A stretch of DNA of 64,000 bases from Actinomadura atramentaria DSM 43919 (GTDB lineage Bacteria > Actinomycetota > Actinomycetes > Streptosporangiales > Streptosporangiaceae). Numbering within the stretch: the stretch's first letter is position 1; the number at the start of each line of letters is the position of its first letter. The stretch lies in assembly GCF_000381885.1 (NCBI RefSeq), contig NZ_KB907208.1:372001-436000 (forward strand), in the 5' to 3' direction. Below the pieces are notes generated by a model. It ran no database searches, was not told the DNA's origin, and saw only the letters and a list, made by a program, of their open reading frames with translations. Made by a program: the position numbers and the translations under genes. Positions 46,632 to 55,318 of the stretch are shown here, one piece after another.

Positions 46632-48125
46632 ATGAGCACGGTTTCGTTCACCAAGGTCGGTGTGGTCGGACTCGGGACGATGGGCGCGGGCATCGCGGAG
46701 GTCCTGGCGCGCGGCGGGCTGCCCGTCGTCGGCATCGAGATCAGCCCCGAGGCGCTGGACCGGGGGCGCGGCCACCTGGAGAAGTCCACCGGACGCGCCG
46801 TCAAGCGCGGCAAGCTCACCCCCGAGGCGCAGCGCGAGATCCTGGACCGCATCGCGCTGTCCACCGACTTCGGCGACCTCGGCGACTGCGACCTGGTCAT
46901 CGAGGCGGTCCCCGAGCGCCTCGACCTCAAGCGCCAGGTCTTCGCCCGCCTGGACGAGGTGTGCCGCGCGGACGCCGTGCTCGCCACCAACACGTCCTCG
47001 CTGTCGGTGACGGAGATCGCCGTCGCGACGAACCGGCCCACCAAGATCGTCGGCGTCCACTTCTTCAACCCCGCGCCGGTGATGCGGCTGGTCGAGGTCA
47101 TCACGACCGTCCTCACCGAGCCGACCGCCGTCGCGGGCGTCGCGGACCTCGTCACCAAGCTCGGCAAGACGCCGGTCACCGTGGGGGACCGCGCCGGGTT
47201 CGTCGCCAACCGGCTGCTGTTCGGGTACCTCAACCAGGCCACCGCGATGCTGGAGAACGGCCACGCCACCCGCGACGACATCGACGCCGCGATGACGGCG
47301 GGCGGCGGCCTGCCGATGGGGCCGTTCACGCTGATGGACCTCATCGGCCTCGACACCTGCCTCGGCGTGCTGGAGGCCGTGTACGCCGAGTCCCGCGACC
47401 GCCGCCACGCGCCGTCGCCGCTGCTGCGCGAGCTCGTCACGGCCGGGCTGCTCGGCCGCAAGACCGGGCGCGGGTTCTACGCCTACGACGGGTCCGCCGA
47501 CGAGGCGGCCGCCGAGTCCGGTCCCGCGCCCGCCGTCGCCGTCGTCGGGGAGGTCGCCGGGATCACCGGCGACGCCGACCCGGCCGCCGCCGACCTCGTC
47601 GTCCTCGGCGCGGGCGCGGAGCTGCCGGACGGCGTCAAGCCGGACGCGGTCATCGCCGTCGCCGCCGAGGGCCCGGTCACCGCGCGGGCCGTCGCCACCG
47701 GCCGCCCCGGCGACGTCGTGGGCCTGCGCGTCCCCGAGCCCGACCGCCCGCTCGCCGAGCTCACCGTCACCGCGCTGACCCTCCCCGCCACCGCCGACCG
47801 CGCCGCCGCGCTGCTCGCCGGGCTCGGCCGCACCGCCGTCCGCTGCCGCGACCGCGCCGGGGCCATCGTGGACGCGCTGCGCTTCCCCTACCTCAACGAC
47901 GCCGCCGCGATGCTCGGCGCGGGCTACGCCGACGCCGACGCCATCGACGCCGCCATGACCCTCGGCTGCGGCTACCCCACCGGCCCCGTCGCGGACCTGG
48001 ACCGGCTCGGCCCCCGCCGCGCCGTCGAGGTCCTGACCGCCCTGTACGAGGAGTCGCGCGAACCGGCCCTCGCGCCCGCGCCCGTCCTGGTCGAGCACGC
48101 CGCCGCCGGACGCGGCCTGCGCTGA
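46632..48125 (+). CDS. 3-hydroxyacyl-CoA dehydrogenase with duplicated C-terminal domain
   Basis: A 497-aa NAD-dependent dehydrogenase. It has the Rossmann motif G-V-V-G-L-G-T-M-G-A-G-I, the catalytic His-Glu pair region in V-G-V-H-F-F-N-P-A-P-V-M and V-E-V-I-T, and the first C-terminal domain with N-R-L-L-F-G-Y-L-N and P-M-G-P-F-T-L-M-D. After a degenerate nucleotide-fold linker (about 300-400) comes a second, similar C-terminal domain (Y-L-N-D-A-A-A-M-L, then P-T-G-P-V-A-D-L-D). It probably acts in 3-hydroxybutyryl-CoA or phenylacetate-type beta-oxidation. Confidence 0.93.
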   Translation: MSTVSFTKVGVVGLGTMGAGIAEVLARGGLPVVGIEISPEALDRGRGHLEKSTGRAVKRGKLTPEAQREILDRIALSTDFGDLGDCDLVIEAVPERLDLKRQVFARLDEVCRADAVLATNTSSLSVTEIAVATNRPTKIVGVHFFNPAPVMRLVEVITTVLTEPTAVAGVADLVTKLGKTPVTVGDRAGFVANRLLFGYLNQATAMLENGHATRDDIDAAMTAGGGLPMGPFTLMDLIGLDTCLGVLEAVYAESRDRRHAPSPLLRELVTAGLLGRKTGRGFYAYDGSADEAAAESGPAPAVAVVGEVAGITGDADPAAADLVVLGAGAELPDGVKPDAVIAVAAEGPVTARAVATGRPGDVVGLRVPEPDRPLAELTVTALTLPATADRAAALLAGLGRTAVRCRDRAGAIVDALRFPYLNDAAAMLGAGYADADAIDAAMTLGCGYPTGPVADLDRLGPRRAVEVLTALYEESREPALAPAPVLVEHAAAGRGLR

Positions 48126-48159
48126 CCGGTACCCGCCGGTACGACCTATCCTGACGGCC

Positions 48160-48471
48160 ATGAGTCCCCGCAAGAACCGCCGCTCCGCGCCGGGCCGCCC
48201 GACGCCCGGCGCGGCGTGGAACCGCGACACCGAGGAGGCCGACGACGGCGCCTGGGTCGTCGCGGCGGTTCCCGGGGCGCGGGCCGTCAAGCCCTACCGC
48301 TGCCCCGGCTGCGACCAGCTCATCGCGGTCGGGCTGCCGCACGTCGTCGCCTGGCCCGCCGACCGCCCCGGCGGCGCGGACGACCGGCGGCACTGGCACC
48401 GACCCTGCTGGACGGCCCGGTCCCGGCGCGCGCCCCGCGTCCAGCGCTCCCGCAACGCGCCGCGCCACTAG
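48160..48471 (+). CDS. Small zinc-binding-type conserved protein
   Basis: A 103-aa basic protein. The core has Y-R-C-P-G-C-D-Q and H-W-H-R-P-C-W, giving two Cys plus a His-Cys group suited to one zinc ion. Both termini are Arg/Pro-rich and likely disordered. Homologues are widespread in actinobacteria, sometimes mislabelled ATP/GTP-binding. It lies between the dehydrogenase and a hydrolase 9 nt downstream. Function unknown. Confidence 0.82.
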   Translation: MSPRKNRRSAPGRPTPGAAWNRDTEEADDGAWVVAAVPGARAVKPYRCPGCDQLIAVGLPHVVAWPADRPGGADDRRHWHRPCWTARSRRAPRVQRSRNAPRH

Positions 48472-48480
48472 GGGGACCAG

Positions 48481-49188
48481 ATGGCCGAGATCCGCGCCGC
48501 GTCCGTGCTGCCCGCGCGGCGCGAGGACATCGTGCTGCACACCGCCGACGGGCTGCGGCTCGTCGGGGAGCTGGCGCTGCCGCCCGGGCGCCCACCGGTC
48601 GCGACGCTGCTGTGCCTGCACCCGCTGCCGACCGCCGAGGGCATGATGGACAGCCACGTCCTGCGCAAGGCGTCGTTCCGGCTGCCCGCGCTCGCGGACG
48701 TCGCCGTCCTGCGGTTCAACACGCGCGGCACCACGTCGGCGCGCGGCACCAGCGACGGCGTGTTCGGCGGCGGCGAGACCGAGCGGCACGACGTCGCCGC
48801 GGCCATCGAGTACGCCGAGTTCAACGACCTCCCGCACCCGTGGCTGCTCGGCTGGTCGTTCGGCACCGAGCTGGCGCTGAAGTGGGGCCGCGACCCGCTG
48901 GTGGAGGGCGCGATCCTGCTGTCCCCGCCGCTGCACCGCGCCACCGACGCCGACCTGGACGCCTGGGGCGCGGACGGCCGCCCGGTCGTCGCGCTGATCC
49001 CCGAGTTCGACGACTACCTGCGGCCCGCCGAGGCCCGCGCCCGGTTCGCCCGGATTCCGCAGGCCGAGGTCGTGGCGGTGGACGGGGCCAAGCACCTGTG
49101 GGTGGGGGAGCCGTACGTGCGGATCGTGCTGAACGAGATCGTCCGGCGCGTCGCGCCGGGCGCGTTCCCGCTTCCCACGGATTTCTGA
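48481..49188 (+). CDS. Alpha/beta hydrolase
   Basis: A 235-aa hydrolase resembling compact dienelactone-hydrolase-like actinobacterial proteins. It has L-C-L-H-P-L-P oxyanion region, R-F-N-T-R-G-T-T-S, the nucleophile elbow G-W-S-F-G-T-E, Asp in I-P-E-F-D-D-Y and His in G-A-K-H-L-W-V-G. It follows the zinc-type protein by 9 nt, suggesting a bicistron. Its stop overlaps a 14-bp tandem repeat. Confidence 0.88.
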   Translation: MAEIRAASVLPARREDIVLHTADGLRLVGELALPPGRPPVATLLCLHPLPTAEGMMDSHVLRKASFRLPALADVAVLRFNTRGTTSARGTSDGVFGGGETERHDVAAAIEYAEFNDLPHPWLLGWSFGTELALKWGRDPLVEGAILLSPPLHRATDADLDAWGADGRPVVALIPEFDDYLRPAEARARFARIPQAEVVAVDGAKHLWVGEPYVRIVLNEIVRRVAPGAFPLPTDF

Positions 49189-49241
49189 CCACGGGTTCCT
49201 GGCCACGGGTTTCCGACCACGGGTTTCCGACCACGGGTTGG
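49187..49241 (+). repeat. Four tandem 14-bp repeats at the end of the hydrolase gene
   Basis: Units are gaccacgggttcct, ggccacgggtttcc, gaccacgggtttcc and a 13-base final gaccacgggttgg. The first begins inside the stop codon TGA. It is too short for an interspersed array and there are no spacers. It may be a slippage-generated minisatellite or a cluster of binding sites for the following hydrolase gene. Confidence 0.8.
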
Positions 49242-49365
49242 ACCGATCCCACCGCTGACTCGCGCGGTGCGGCGCGGTCGTCCGCCCGGTAAACCTCTCC
49301 GGCCGATCACGGCCGATCACGGTCAGCCCGCCGCGCCCGGCGGGGTTCTGGGCGAGCATGAGCGG

Positions 49366-50139
49366 GTGCGGCTTTTCGCCAGAGATGTCGGGTCCGGTCC
49401 ACCCCTCGTGCTGCTCCACGCCTTCCCGCTCTCGTCCGCGATGTGGCTCGCGCAGCGCGAGGGCCTGGCCGACCGCTTCCGCGTCCTCACCCCCGACCTG
49501 CCCGGCTTCGGCGGCTCCCGGCTCGTCGGCGGGCCGCCGTCGCTGGACGCCGCCGCCGACGCGGTCGCCGAACTGCTCGACTGGCACGGCATCGGACGCG
49601 CCGTCGTCGGCGGCGTCTCGCTCGGCGCGCACACCGCGCTCGCGCTGCTGCGCCGCCGCCCCGACCTCGTCGGCGGGCTCGTGCTCGCCTCCGCGCGCGC
49701 CGCCGCCGATCCCGACGACGTCCGCGCCGCGCGGCTCCGGCAGGCCGACGCGCTGGAGCGGACCGGCGACATCCGCGCCGTCGCCGACGACGTCCTGCCG
49801 CGCCTCGTCGGCCGCACCACGATGACCCGGCAGGCGTTCGTCTACGGGCGCGTGCGCGGCCTGGTGCAGGCCGCGCCGCCCGCCGCCGCCGCGTGGGCGC
49901 TGCGCGCGCTCGCGGACCGCCCCGACGAGACCCCGGCCCTCGCCGCCGCCGACGTGCCCGCGCTCGTCCTGCACGGCGCGGAGGACGCCCTGACCGACGA
50001 GCGCGACGCCCGCGCCCTCGCCGCCGCCCTGCCCGCCGCGCGGCTGGAGGTCATCGCGGAGGCCGGGCAGCTCAGCCCCGTCGAGCAGCCCGCCCGCTTC
50101 GACCGCGCCGTCGCCGCGTTCACCGCCGCCCACGCCTGA
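49366..50139 (+). CDS. Alpha/beta-fold hydrolase
   Basis: A 257-aa hydrolase with G-P-P-L-V-L-L-H-A-F-P-L-S (oxyanion), D-L-P-G-F-G-G-S, the nucleophile elbow G-V-S-L-G-A-H, Asp in H-G-A-E-D-A-L-T and a C-terminal region where the catalytic His is expected but E-A-G-Q-L-S-P appears. A-G-H is usual at this point, so the catalytic His seems replaced by Gln. The start is uncertain (GTG 49366 chosen). Confidence 0.82.
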   Translation: MRLFARDVGSGPPLVLLHAFPLSSAMWLAQREGLADRFRVLTPDLPGFGGSRLVGGPPSLDAAADAVAELLDWHGIGRAVVGGVSLGAHTALALLRRRPDLVGGLVLASARAAADPDDVRAARLRQADALERTGDIRAVADDVLPRLVGRTTMTRQAFVYGRVRGLVQAAPPAAAAWALRALADRPDETPALAAADVPALVLHGAEDALTDERDARALAAALPAARLEVIAEAGQLSPVEQPARFDRAVAAFTAAHA

Positions 50140-50149
50140 CCCGCGTACG

Positions 50150-51499
50150 TCAGGTGCTCTCCTGGCGCGGCAGCACGACCTCGCGGATCAGCAGCGAGAT
50201 CGCCGCCGCCGTCGGGATGGCGATCAGCGCGCCGACGACGCCGAGCAGCGCGCCGCCGACCAGCGCCGCGACGATCGTGACGGCCGGGGCCACGTCCACC
50301 GTCCGCTTCATCACGCGCGGGTACACCAGGTAGTTCTCCACCTGCTGGTACACGACGTAGAACACGACCGCGATGATGCCCTCGTACATGGAGCCCGTCA
50401 GGAACACCACCAGGCACACCACCGTCGCGCCGACCGTCGCGCCGACCAGCGGCACCAGGTCCGTCACCGCGACGATCAGCGCCAGCGCCAGCGCGTACGG
50501 GACGCCCAGGATCTCCATGAAGATGTACGACGTGACGCCCGCGATGAACGCGATCGTGAACTGGCCCGCGACGTAGCCGCCGATGCGCTCCAGGATCTCG
50601 TCCCCGAGCAGCGCCACCCGCGCCCGCCGCGTGCGCGGCGCGAGCTGGTAGGCGAACGTCTTGATCTGCGGCAGCGACGACAGGAAGTACAGCGTCAGGA
50701 TCAGGACCGTGATCGTCTGGAACGTGCCGCTCAGCGCCTGCTTGCCCGCGTCGTAGACCCGGTTCAGCAGGTCCTTCTGGAACCCCGGCTCGTTGATCTT
50801 CTTCTGCGCCTGCTCCAGCAGGTGGTAGCGGCGGTCCCAGTCCGCGATCCGCCGGTTGCTCTGCAACTGGTTGATGTAGTCCGGGATGTTCTCGACGAGC
50901 TTGGTGACCTGCTCCGTCAGCGGCGGGATCAGCGACGCCACGAACCCCGCGAAGAACAGCAGCACGCCGAGGAACACCACCGCGACCGCCCAGCCCCGCG
51001 ACAGCCCGATGCGCTTCAGCCGCTCCACCGCCGGGTTCAGCCCGACCGCCAGGAACAGCGCCACCACGATCATCACCAGGACGGACTTCGCGCTGGTGAT
51101 CGACCGGACCAGCAGCCACGCCGTGATCACGCCGAGCGCGGCGGTGAACCCGAACACGAACGGGTGCGCGCGGCCGAGCGGCTGCCCCGGCCGCCCGAAC
51201 GGGAACATGTGGTCGGCGCGGGCCTCCCGGCGGGCCTGCTCGACGTCCCGCGCCGGGTCGGGCACCGGCTCGTCGGACGCACCGTCGTCGGGCAGCGGCT
51301 CGTCGCGAACCGCGACGGCCGCGCCCGGCGCGGGCTCGTCGGCGGCGTCCGCCAGGTCCCCGGCGCGCGCGCCGCCGCCGGACGGGAGCCGCCCGGCCTC
51401 GGGATCGTCCGCCGGGGCGGCGGGTTCGGGCACGGCCGGGCTCTCGGCCGGGTCGTCGTCGCGCAGCGGCTCGTCGGGCACGCGGATCTCCTTCACCAC
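50150..51499 (-). CDS. AI-2E family permease
   Basis: A 449-aa protein with a long acidic Pro/Ala/Asp-rich N-terminal extension (about 1-100, likely disordered) and eight predicted membrane segments of the AI-2E/UPF0118 family: V-G-L-N-P-A-V-E near the first pair, a central soluble helix region, then D-L-V-P-L-V-G-A and Y-Q-Q-V-E-N-Y-L-V-Y-P-R-V-M. GTG 51499 is chosen; TTG 51532 in the same frame is possible; neither has a clear binding site. Family members export small molecules or ions; the autoinducer label is not established here. Confidence 0.88.
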   Translation of the reverse strand: MVKEIRVPDEPLRDDDPAESPAVPEPAAPADDPEAGRLPSGGGARAGDLADAADEPAPGAAVAVRDEPLPDDGASDEPVPDPARDVEQARREARADHMFPFGRPGQPLGRAHPFVFGFTAALGVITAWLLVRSITSAKSVLVMIVVALFLAVGLNPAVERLKRIGLSRGWAVAVVFLGVLLFFAGFVASLIPPLTEQVTKLVENIPDYINQLQSNRRIADWDRRYHLLEQAQKKINEPGFQKDLLNRVYDAGKQALSGTFQTITVLILTLYFLSSLPQIKTFAYQLAPRTRRARVALLGDEILERIGGYVAGQFTIAFIAGVTSYIFMEILGVPYALALALIVAVTDLVPLVGATVGATVVCLVVFLTGSMYEGIIAVVFYVVYQQVENYLVYPRVMKRTVDVAPAVTIVAALVGGALLGVVGALIAIPTAAAISLLIREVVLPRQEST

Positions 51500-51564
51500 C
51501 CGGTCGTCGGAGGACGAGCCGGTCCACAGCAAACTTACGGGCTACCGGGGTGAGATGACGAAAA

Positions 51565-51589
51565 GCCCGGAGGCGTTCCGCCTCCGGGC
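51565..51589 (-). terminator. Terminator of the coiled-coil gene
   Basis: gcccggaggcg (51565-51575) pairs perfectly with cgcctccgggc (51579-51589). On the minus strand the stem is followed by tttt, giving a classic intrinsic terminator about 100 nt after the coiled-coil gene's stop and just before the AI-2E gene. Confidence 0.88.
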
Positions 51590-51688
51590 CCTCCGTCGTC
51601 CGTCCGACGCGCCGCCGCGCGCCGTCACACCCTGCCGTTCAGCCTTCGGTCCGGACCTTCGCCCGCGCCACGCGACTCGGGCGGTGGG

Positions 51689-53002
51689 TCACTCCTGCCA
51701 CCAGTCCTCGTCGTCCTCGTCCTTCTTCGCCTGGCCCTTGGCCGCCGCGGGCTTGGCCTGCGGCTTGGGGGCGGGCTTGGCCTCCGCGGCGGGGGCCGCG
51801 GGCTTCTCCGGAGCCGGGGCGGGCTCCTCGGCCGCGCCGCCGAGCGCCGGGGCGCCCATGCCGGGGGCGACGCCGCCGATGAGCTGGCGGAGCTGGTTGA
51901 GGTGGCTGTTGATGCTGTCGCGCTGGCGGGTCAGGTCGTCGACCTGGCGCTGCGCGGCCGTCCGGACGCGGTCCGCCTCGGCCTTGGTCTCGGCGAGTAG
52001 CTGCTCGGCCTGCGACTTGGCCTCGGCGATGACGTTGTCGGAGTTCTTGCGGGCGTTCGCCATGAGCTGCTTGGCGTGCTGGTCGGCCTCGCGGCGCGTC
52101 TGCTCGGCCTGCTGGGTGGCCTTGGCCGCCCGCTGCTCGGCGGACGCGGCCCGCTGCTCGGCCTCCGCGACGAGCTTCTGCGTCGCGGCCTGCGCGTTGG
52201 CGTGCCGCTCGGCGTCCTGCCGGTCGGCCTCCTCGCGGCGGGCGGCGAGCTGGATCTCGAACTCGGCCTCGGCCTGCGCCCGCTGCGCCTCGCTCTCCTC
52301 CAGGATGCGCTGGGCCTGCGCGCGCATCTCGTCGGCCTGGCGCTTGGCGGTGGTCAGCACCTCGTCGCGCTCGCGCTTGGTGGACGCGCGGAGCTGCGCG
52401 ACCTCGCGCTCGGTCGTGGTGCGCAGCTTGGCGATCTCGCGCTCGGCCGACGCGCGCTTCTCGGCGACCTCGTGGTCGGCGGTGGCGCGCAGCTTGGCGA
52501 CCTCGCGCTCGGTGGTCGAGGTCAGCTCGTCGGCCTCGCGGCGGGCGGACGTGCGGACCTCCTCCGCCTCGCGCTCGGCCGCGCCGCGCATGTCGTCGCC
52601 CTCGCGCTGGGCGAGGGCGCGCAGCTCGGCGGCCTCGTTCTCGGCGGTGGCGCGCAGCTCGGCGGCGTCGACCTTGGCGGCGGCCTTGATCTCGTTGGCC
52701 TCGCTGCGCGCGGCCTGGACCAGCTCGGTCGCCTGCTCCTCGGCGAGGCGCAGGAGCTGCTCGATGCGCGCGCCGAGGCCGGAGTACGTCGGCCGCTCCT
52801 GCTCCTGGAGCTGACGGTGGGCGTCCGACAGCTCTCGCTGCAGCGCCCCCGTCTGTTCGCGGCTCTTCCGCACCTCGTCGTCGAGCTGTTTGATGTGCTC
52901 GTCGACCTGGTGCCGGTCGTAGCCGCGGAGCACCACGTCGAACTCGCGTGGGGGCGTGTCTTCGAAGAAGTTGCTGAGCTGGGCGTCGATGTCGGACTGC
53001 AT
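51689..53002 (-). CDS. DivIVA-like polar coiled-coil protein (FilP/Scy neighbourhood)
   Basis: A 437-aa protein starting at ATG 53002. A short DivIVA-like motif (F-D-V-V-L-R-G-Y-D-R-H-Q-V-D-E-H-I) at about 22-40 is followed by one continuous coiled coil (about 45-385). The coil is built on an Ala-Glu-x-x-x-Arg periodicity, with recurring 'A-x-x-E-A-x-E-L-R-A' units. The C terminus is a Pro/Ala/Lys linker ending D-D-E-D-W-W-Q-E. Neighbouring methylmalonyl-CoA epimerase and thiolase genes match the Streptomyces filP/scy locus, so a cytoskeletal or polarisome role in tip growth is likely. Often mislabelled cellulose-binding protein. Confidence 0.88.
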   Translation of the reverse strand: MQSDIDAQLSNFFEDTPPREFDVVLRGYDRHQVDEHIKQLDDEVRKSREQTGALQRELSDAHRQLQEQERPTYSGLGARIEQLLRLAEEQATELVQAARSEANEIKAAAKVDAAELRATAENEAAELRALAQREGDDMRGAAEREAEEVRTSARREADELTSTTEREVAKLRATADHEVAEKRASAEREIAKLRTTTEREVAQLRASTKRERDEVLTTAKRQADEMRAQAQRILEESEAQRAQAEAEFEIQLAARREEADRQDAERHANAQAATQKLVAEAEQRAASAEQRAAKATQQAEQTRREADQHAKQLMANARKNSDNVIAEAKSQAEQLLAETKAEADRVRTAAQRQVDDLTRQRDSINSHLNQLRQLIGGVAPGMGAPALGGAAEEPAPAPEKPAAPAAEAKPAPKPQAKPAAAKGQAKKDEDDEDWWQE

Positions 53003-53336
53003 GTGGCTCAATCCTGATGTGACGGGGCTACGGGTGGTTCCGGGGACCGGTTGATCGCCTGGCTGAACGGGCGGAGTGCCCCAGACCTCTTCCGGTGGAT
53101 GAAGCGTACTCCGAGCACTGCCGTGTTGGGGGCTCATCTGAACGCACTGCGCGTTTTGTCGCTTTTGCCCTTCGGCCGGAGGTCGTGCGTTCCCGGACGT
53201 CTCCCCACCCCCAAATGCACCAGAAGTGTCCGAAGAGTTACAGAGGGGCACGCCGATCGTGCCAGATCAACGTTGTGATATCGAACACGTCACGAAATCG
53301 GCGTGCCCCGCCGGAACGCCGCGAGCCGCCCCGGAC
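53003..53336. other. Non-coding gap upstream of the coiled-coil gene
   Basis: This 334-bp stretch lies between the epimerase stop (53337) and the coiled-coil start, both on the minus strand. No convincing gene was seen. The AT-richer part around 53230-53300 (acgttgtgatatcgaaca) is the likeliest promoter region for the coiled-coil gene. No exact hexamers are assigned. Confidence 0.45.
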
Positions 53337-53759
53337 TCAGCCCTTCTGGACGAGTTCCGTCAGCACGCCGTGCGCGTCCTTCGGGTGCAGGAACGTGATC
53401 CGCGACCCCAGCGAGCCCCGGCGCGGGCTGTCGTACAGCACCCGGACGCCCTTGGCGGCGATGCCGTCCGCCTCGTCCTGCACGTCGCCGTCCGTCCCGA
53501 ACGCGATGTGGTGGACGCCCTCGCCGTTCTTCGCCAGCCACTTGGCGACCGTCGAGTCCTCCCGGATCGGCTCGATGAGCTGGAGGTAGCTCGCCGCGCC
53601 GTCGCCCGTCTCGTTGATCTTGAGCATGGCCTCGCGGACGCCCTGCTCCTCGTTCACCTCGAAGTGGACGTCGGTGAACCCGTACGTCTCCCGGTAGAAC
53701 GCCACCGTGGCGTCCAGGTCGTGGCACGCGATGCCGATGTGGTCGATGCGGGTGAGCAA
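53337..53759 (-). CDS. mce: Methylmalonyl-CoA epimerase
   Basis: A 140-aa vicinal-oxygen-chelate enzyme interconverting (2R)- and (2S)-methylmalonyl-CoA. It shows the metal-binding His in R-I-D-H-I-G-I-A, Gln-Leu in Y-L-Q-L-I-E-P, His in V-H-H-I-A-F-G and Glu in L-T-E-L-V-Q. The TTG start at 53759 follows AGGAG at 6-nt spacing. It is divergent from the acetyltransferase, as in the SCO5398/SCO5399 region of Streptomyces (recalled). Confidence 0.95.
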   Translation of the reverse strand: MLTRIDHIGIACHDLDATVAFYRETYGFTDVHFEVNEEQGVREAMLKINETGDGAASYLQLIEPIREDSTVAKWLAKNGEGVHHIAFGTDGDVQDEADGIAAKGVRVLYDSPRRGSLGSRITFLHPKDAHGVLTELVQKG

Positions 53760-53867
53760 GGCGGTCTCCTCGGGCTCGGAATCGGACGGGAGGGCGGCGG
53801 ACTGGACGAACCAGCGTCCTGGGTATCGTGGCAAACGTCGCCGCCCGACCCTGCTGGAGGCCCCCTC

Positions 53868-55049
53868 ATGTCCGCTACGTCCGTGATCGTCGCGGGAGCG
53901 CGCACCCCGATCGGCCGCCTTCTCGGCTCGCTGAAGGACTTCACCGCCGCCGACCTCGGCGCGCACGCCGTCAGGGCCGCCCTGGAGCGGGCGGGCATCA
54001 CCGGCGACCAGGTCGAGTACGTCGTCCTCGGCCAGGTGCTCCAGGCGGGGGCCGGGCAGATCCCGTCCCGGCAGGCGGCCGTCAAGGCGGGCATCCCGAT
54101 GAGCGTCCCGTCCGTGACGATCAACAAGGTGTGCCTGTCCGGGCTGGACGCCATCGCGCTCGCGGACCAGCTCGTCCGCGCCGGGGAGTTCGACGTCGTC
54201 GTCGCGGGCGGCATGGAGTCCATGACCCAGGCCCCGCACCTGCTGCCCAAGTCGCGCGGCGGGTACAAGTACGGGTCCGTCGAAGTCCTCGACCACATGG
54301 CCTACGACGCCCTCACCGACGCCTTCGACGGCGTCTCGATGGGCGAGTCCACCGAGGGCCACAACGGCCGCCTCGGCATCACCCGCGAGGAGCAGGACGC
54401 GTTCTCCGCCCGCTCCCACCAGCGCGCCGCCGCCGCGGCCAAGAACGGGCTGTTCGACGCCGAGATCGCGCCCGTCGAGATCCCGCAGCGGCGCGGCGAG
54501 CCCGTCGTCTTCGCGGCGGACGAGGGCATCCGGCCCGACACCACCGCCGAGTCCCTGGCGAAGTTGCGGCCCGCGTTCGGCAAGGAGGGGACGATCACCG
54601 CCGGGTCGTCCTCGCAGATCTCCGACGGCGCGGCGGCCGTCGTCGTCATGTCCAAGGCCAAGGCCGAGGAGCTGGGCCTGACCTGGCTCGCGGAGATCGG
54701 CGCGCACGGCAACGTCGCGGGCCCGGACAACTCGCTGCACTCGCAGCCCGCCAACGCCATCAAGCACGCCCTCGCCAAGGAGGGCCTGGACGTCGCCGAC
54801 CTCGACCTCGTCGAGATCAACGAGGCGTTCGCGGCGGTGGGCGTCCAGTCCGTCCGCGACCTCGGCCTCGACGCGGACAAGGTCAACGTCAACGGCGGCG
54901 CCATCGCCCTCGGCCACCCGGTCGGCATGTCGGGCGCCCGGATCGTCCTGCACCTGGCGTACGAGCTGAAGCGCCGCGGCGGCGGCATCGGCGCGGCGGG
55001 CCTCTGCGGCGGCGGCGGCCAGGGCGACGCCCTGATCCTGAAGGTCTGA
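53868..55049 (+). CDS. Acetyl-CoA C-acetyltransferase (thiolase)
   Basis: A 393-aa thiolase with the acylated Cys in [10 protein letters not shown], the His of V-E-I-N-E-A-F-A and [11 protein letters not shown], and the C-terminal catalytic Cys in [12 protein letters not shown]. It is the biosynthetic type that condenses two acetyl-CoA to acetoacetyl-CoA. GGAGG lies 9 nt before ATG 53868. It probably supplies substrate to 3-hydroxyacyl-CoA dehydrogenases such as that at 46.6 kb. Confidence 0.96.
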   Translation: MSATSVIVAGARTPIGRLLGSLKDFTAADLGAHAVRAALERAGITGDQVEYVVLGQVLQAGAGQIPSRQAAVKAGIPMSVPSVTINKVCLSGLDAIALADQLVRAGEFDVVVAGGMESMTQAPHLLPKSRGGYKYGSVEVLDHMAYDALTDAFDGVSMGESTEGHNGRLGITREEQDAFSARSHQRAAAAAKNGLFDAEIAPVEIPQRRGEPVVFAADEGIRPDTTAESLAKLRPAFGKEGTITAGSSSQISDGAAAVVVMSKAKAEELGLTWLAEIGAHGNVAGPDNSLHSQPANAIKHALAKEGLDVADLDLVEINEAFAAVGVQSVRDLGLDADKVNVNGGAIALGHPVGMSGARIVLHLAYELKRRGGGIGAAGLCGGGGQGDALILKV

Positions 55050-55286
55050 CGAGGCGACCCCCCGAACCAGGGGGTGCCGCCTCCCCACCGGCGCACTCGC
55101 GCCAAGGGGATCACCTTGCGTGCCAGGGACCACCCGTGGGCGTGGCTGCGCGCCGCGCTCACGGGGTTGGCCCGCGCGTGCTCGCGTGTCCGCGCTGTTG
55201 AGGGCGTCCGCGTGCGTGTGTCCGCGCTGGGCGGCGTCCGGTGCGCGCGGCGGTGAGGCGGCGCTGCGGGGCCGTCCTCACGCGTG

Positions 55287-55314
55287 CGGCCGCGAGCCGT
55301 TAGGCGAGCGGCCG
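55287..55314 (+). repeat. Remnant of the dispersed intergenic repeat
   Basis: cggccgcgagccgttaggcg followed by agcggccg matches the left border of the repeat core, with tta replacing cca. It sits between the thiolase and the 3' end of the DUF4230 gene. The core hairpins are absent. Confidence 0.65.
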
Positions 55315-55318
55315 TGCG

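Noticed and set aside
45257..48154. A 965-codon frame through the LLM oxidoreductase and dehydrogenase genes
   Set aside because: Arg/Pro/Gly-rich with no recognisable motif; it is an out-of-frame product of lack of stop codons in high-GC DNA.
45132..48290. A 1052-codon minus-strand frame opposite the 3-hydroxyacyl-CoA dehydrogenase
   Set aside because: Gly/Arg/Asp/Val low-complexity translation; the real genes on both strands account for the region.
49187..49241. 14-bp repeats as a CRISPR or attachment site
   Set aside because: Too short, without spacers and not associated with integrase or tRNA.
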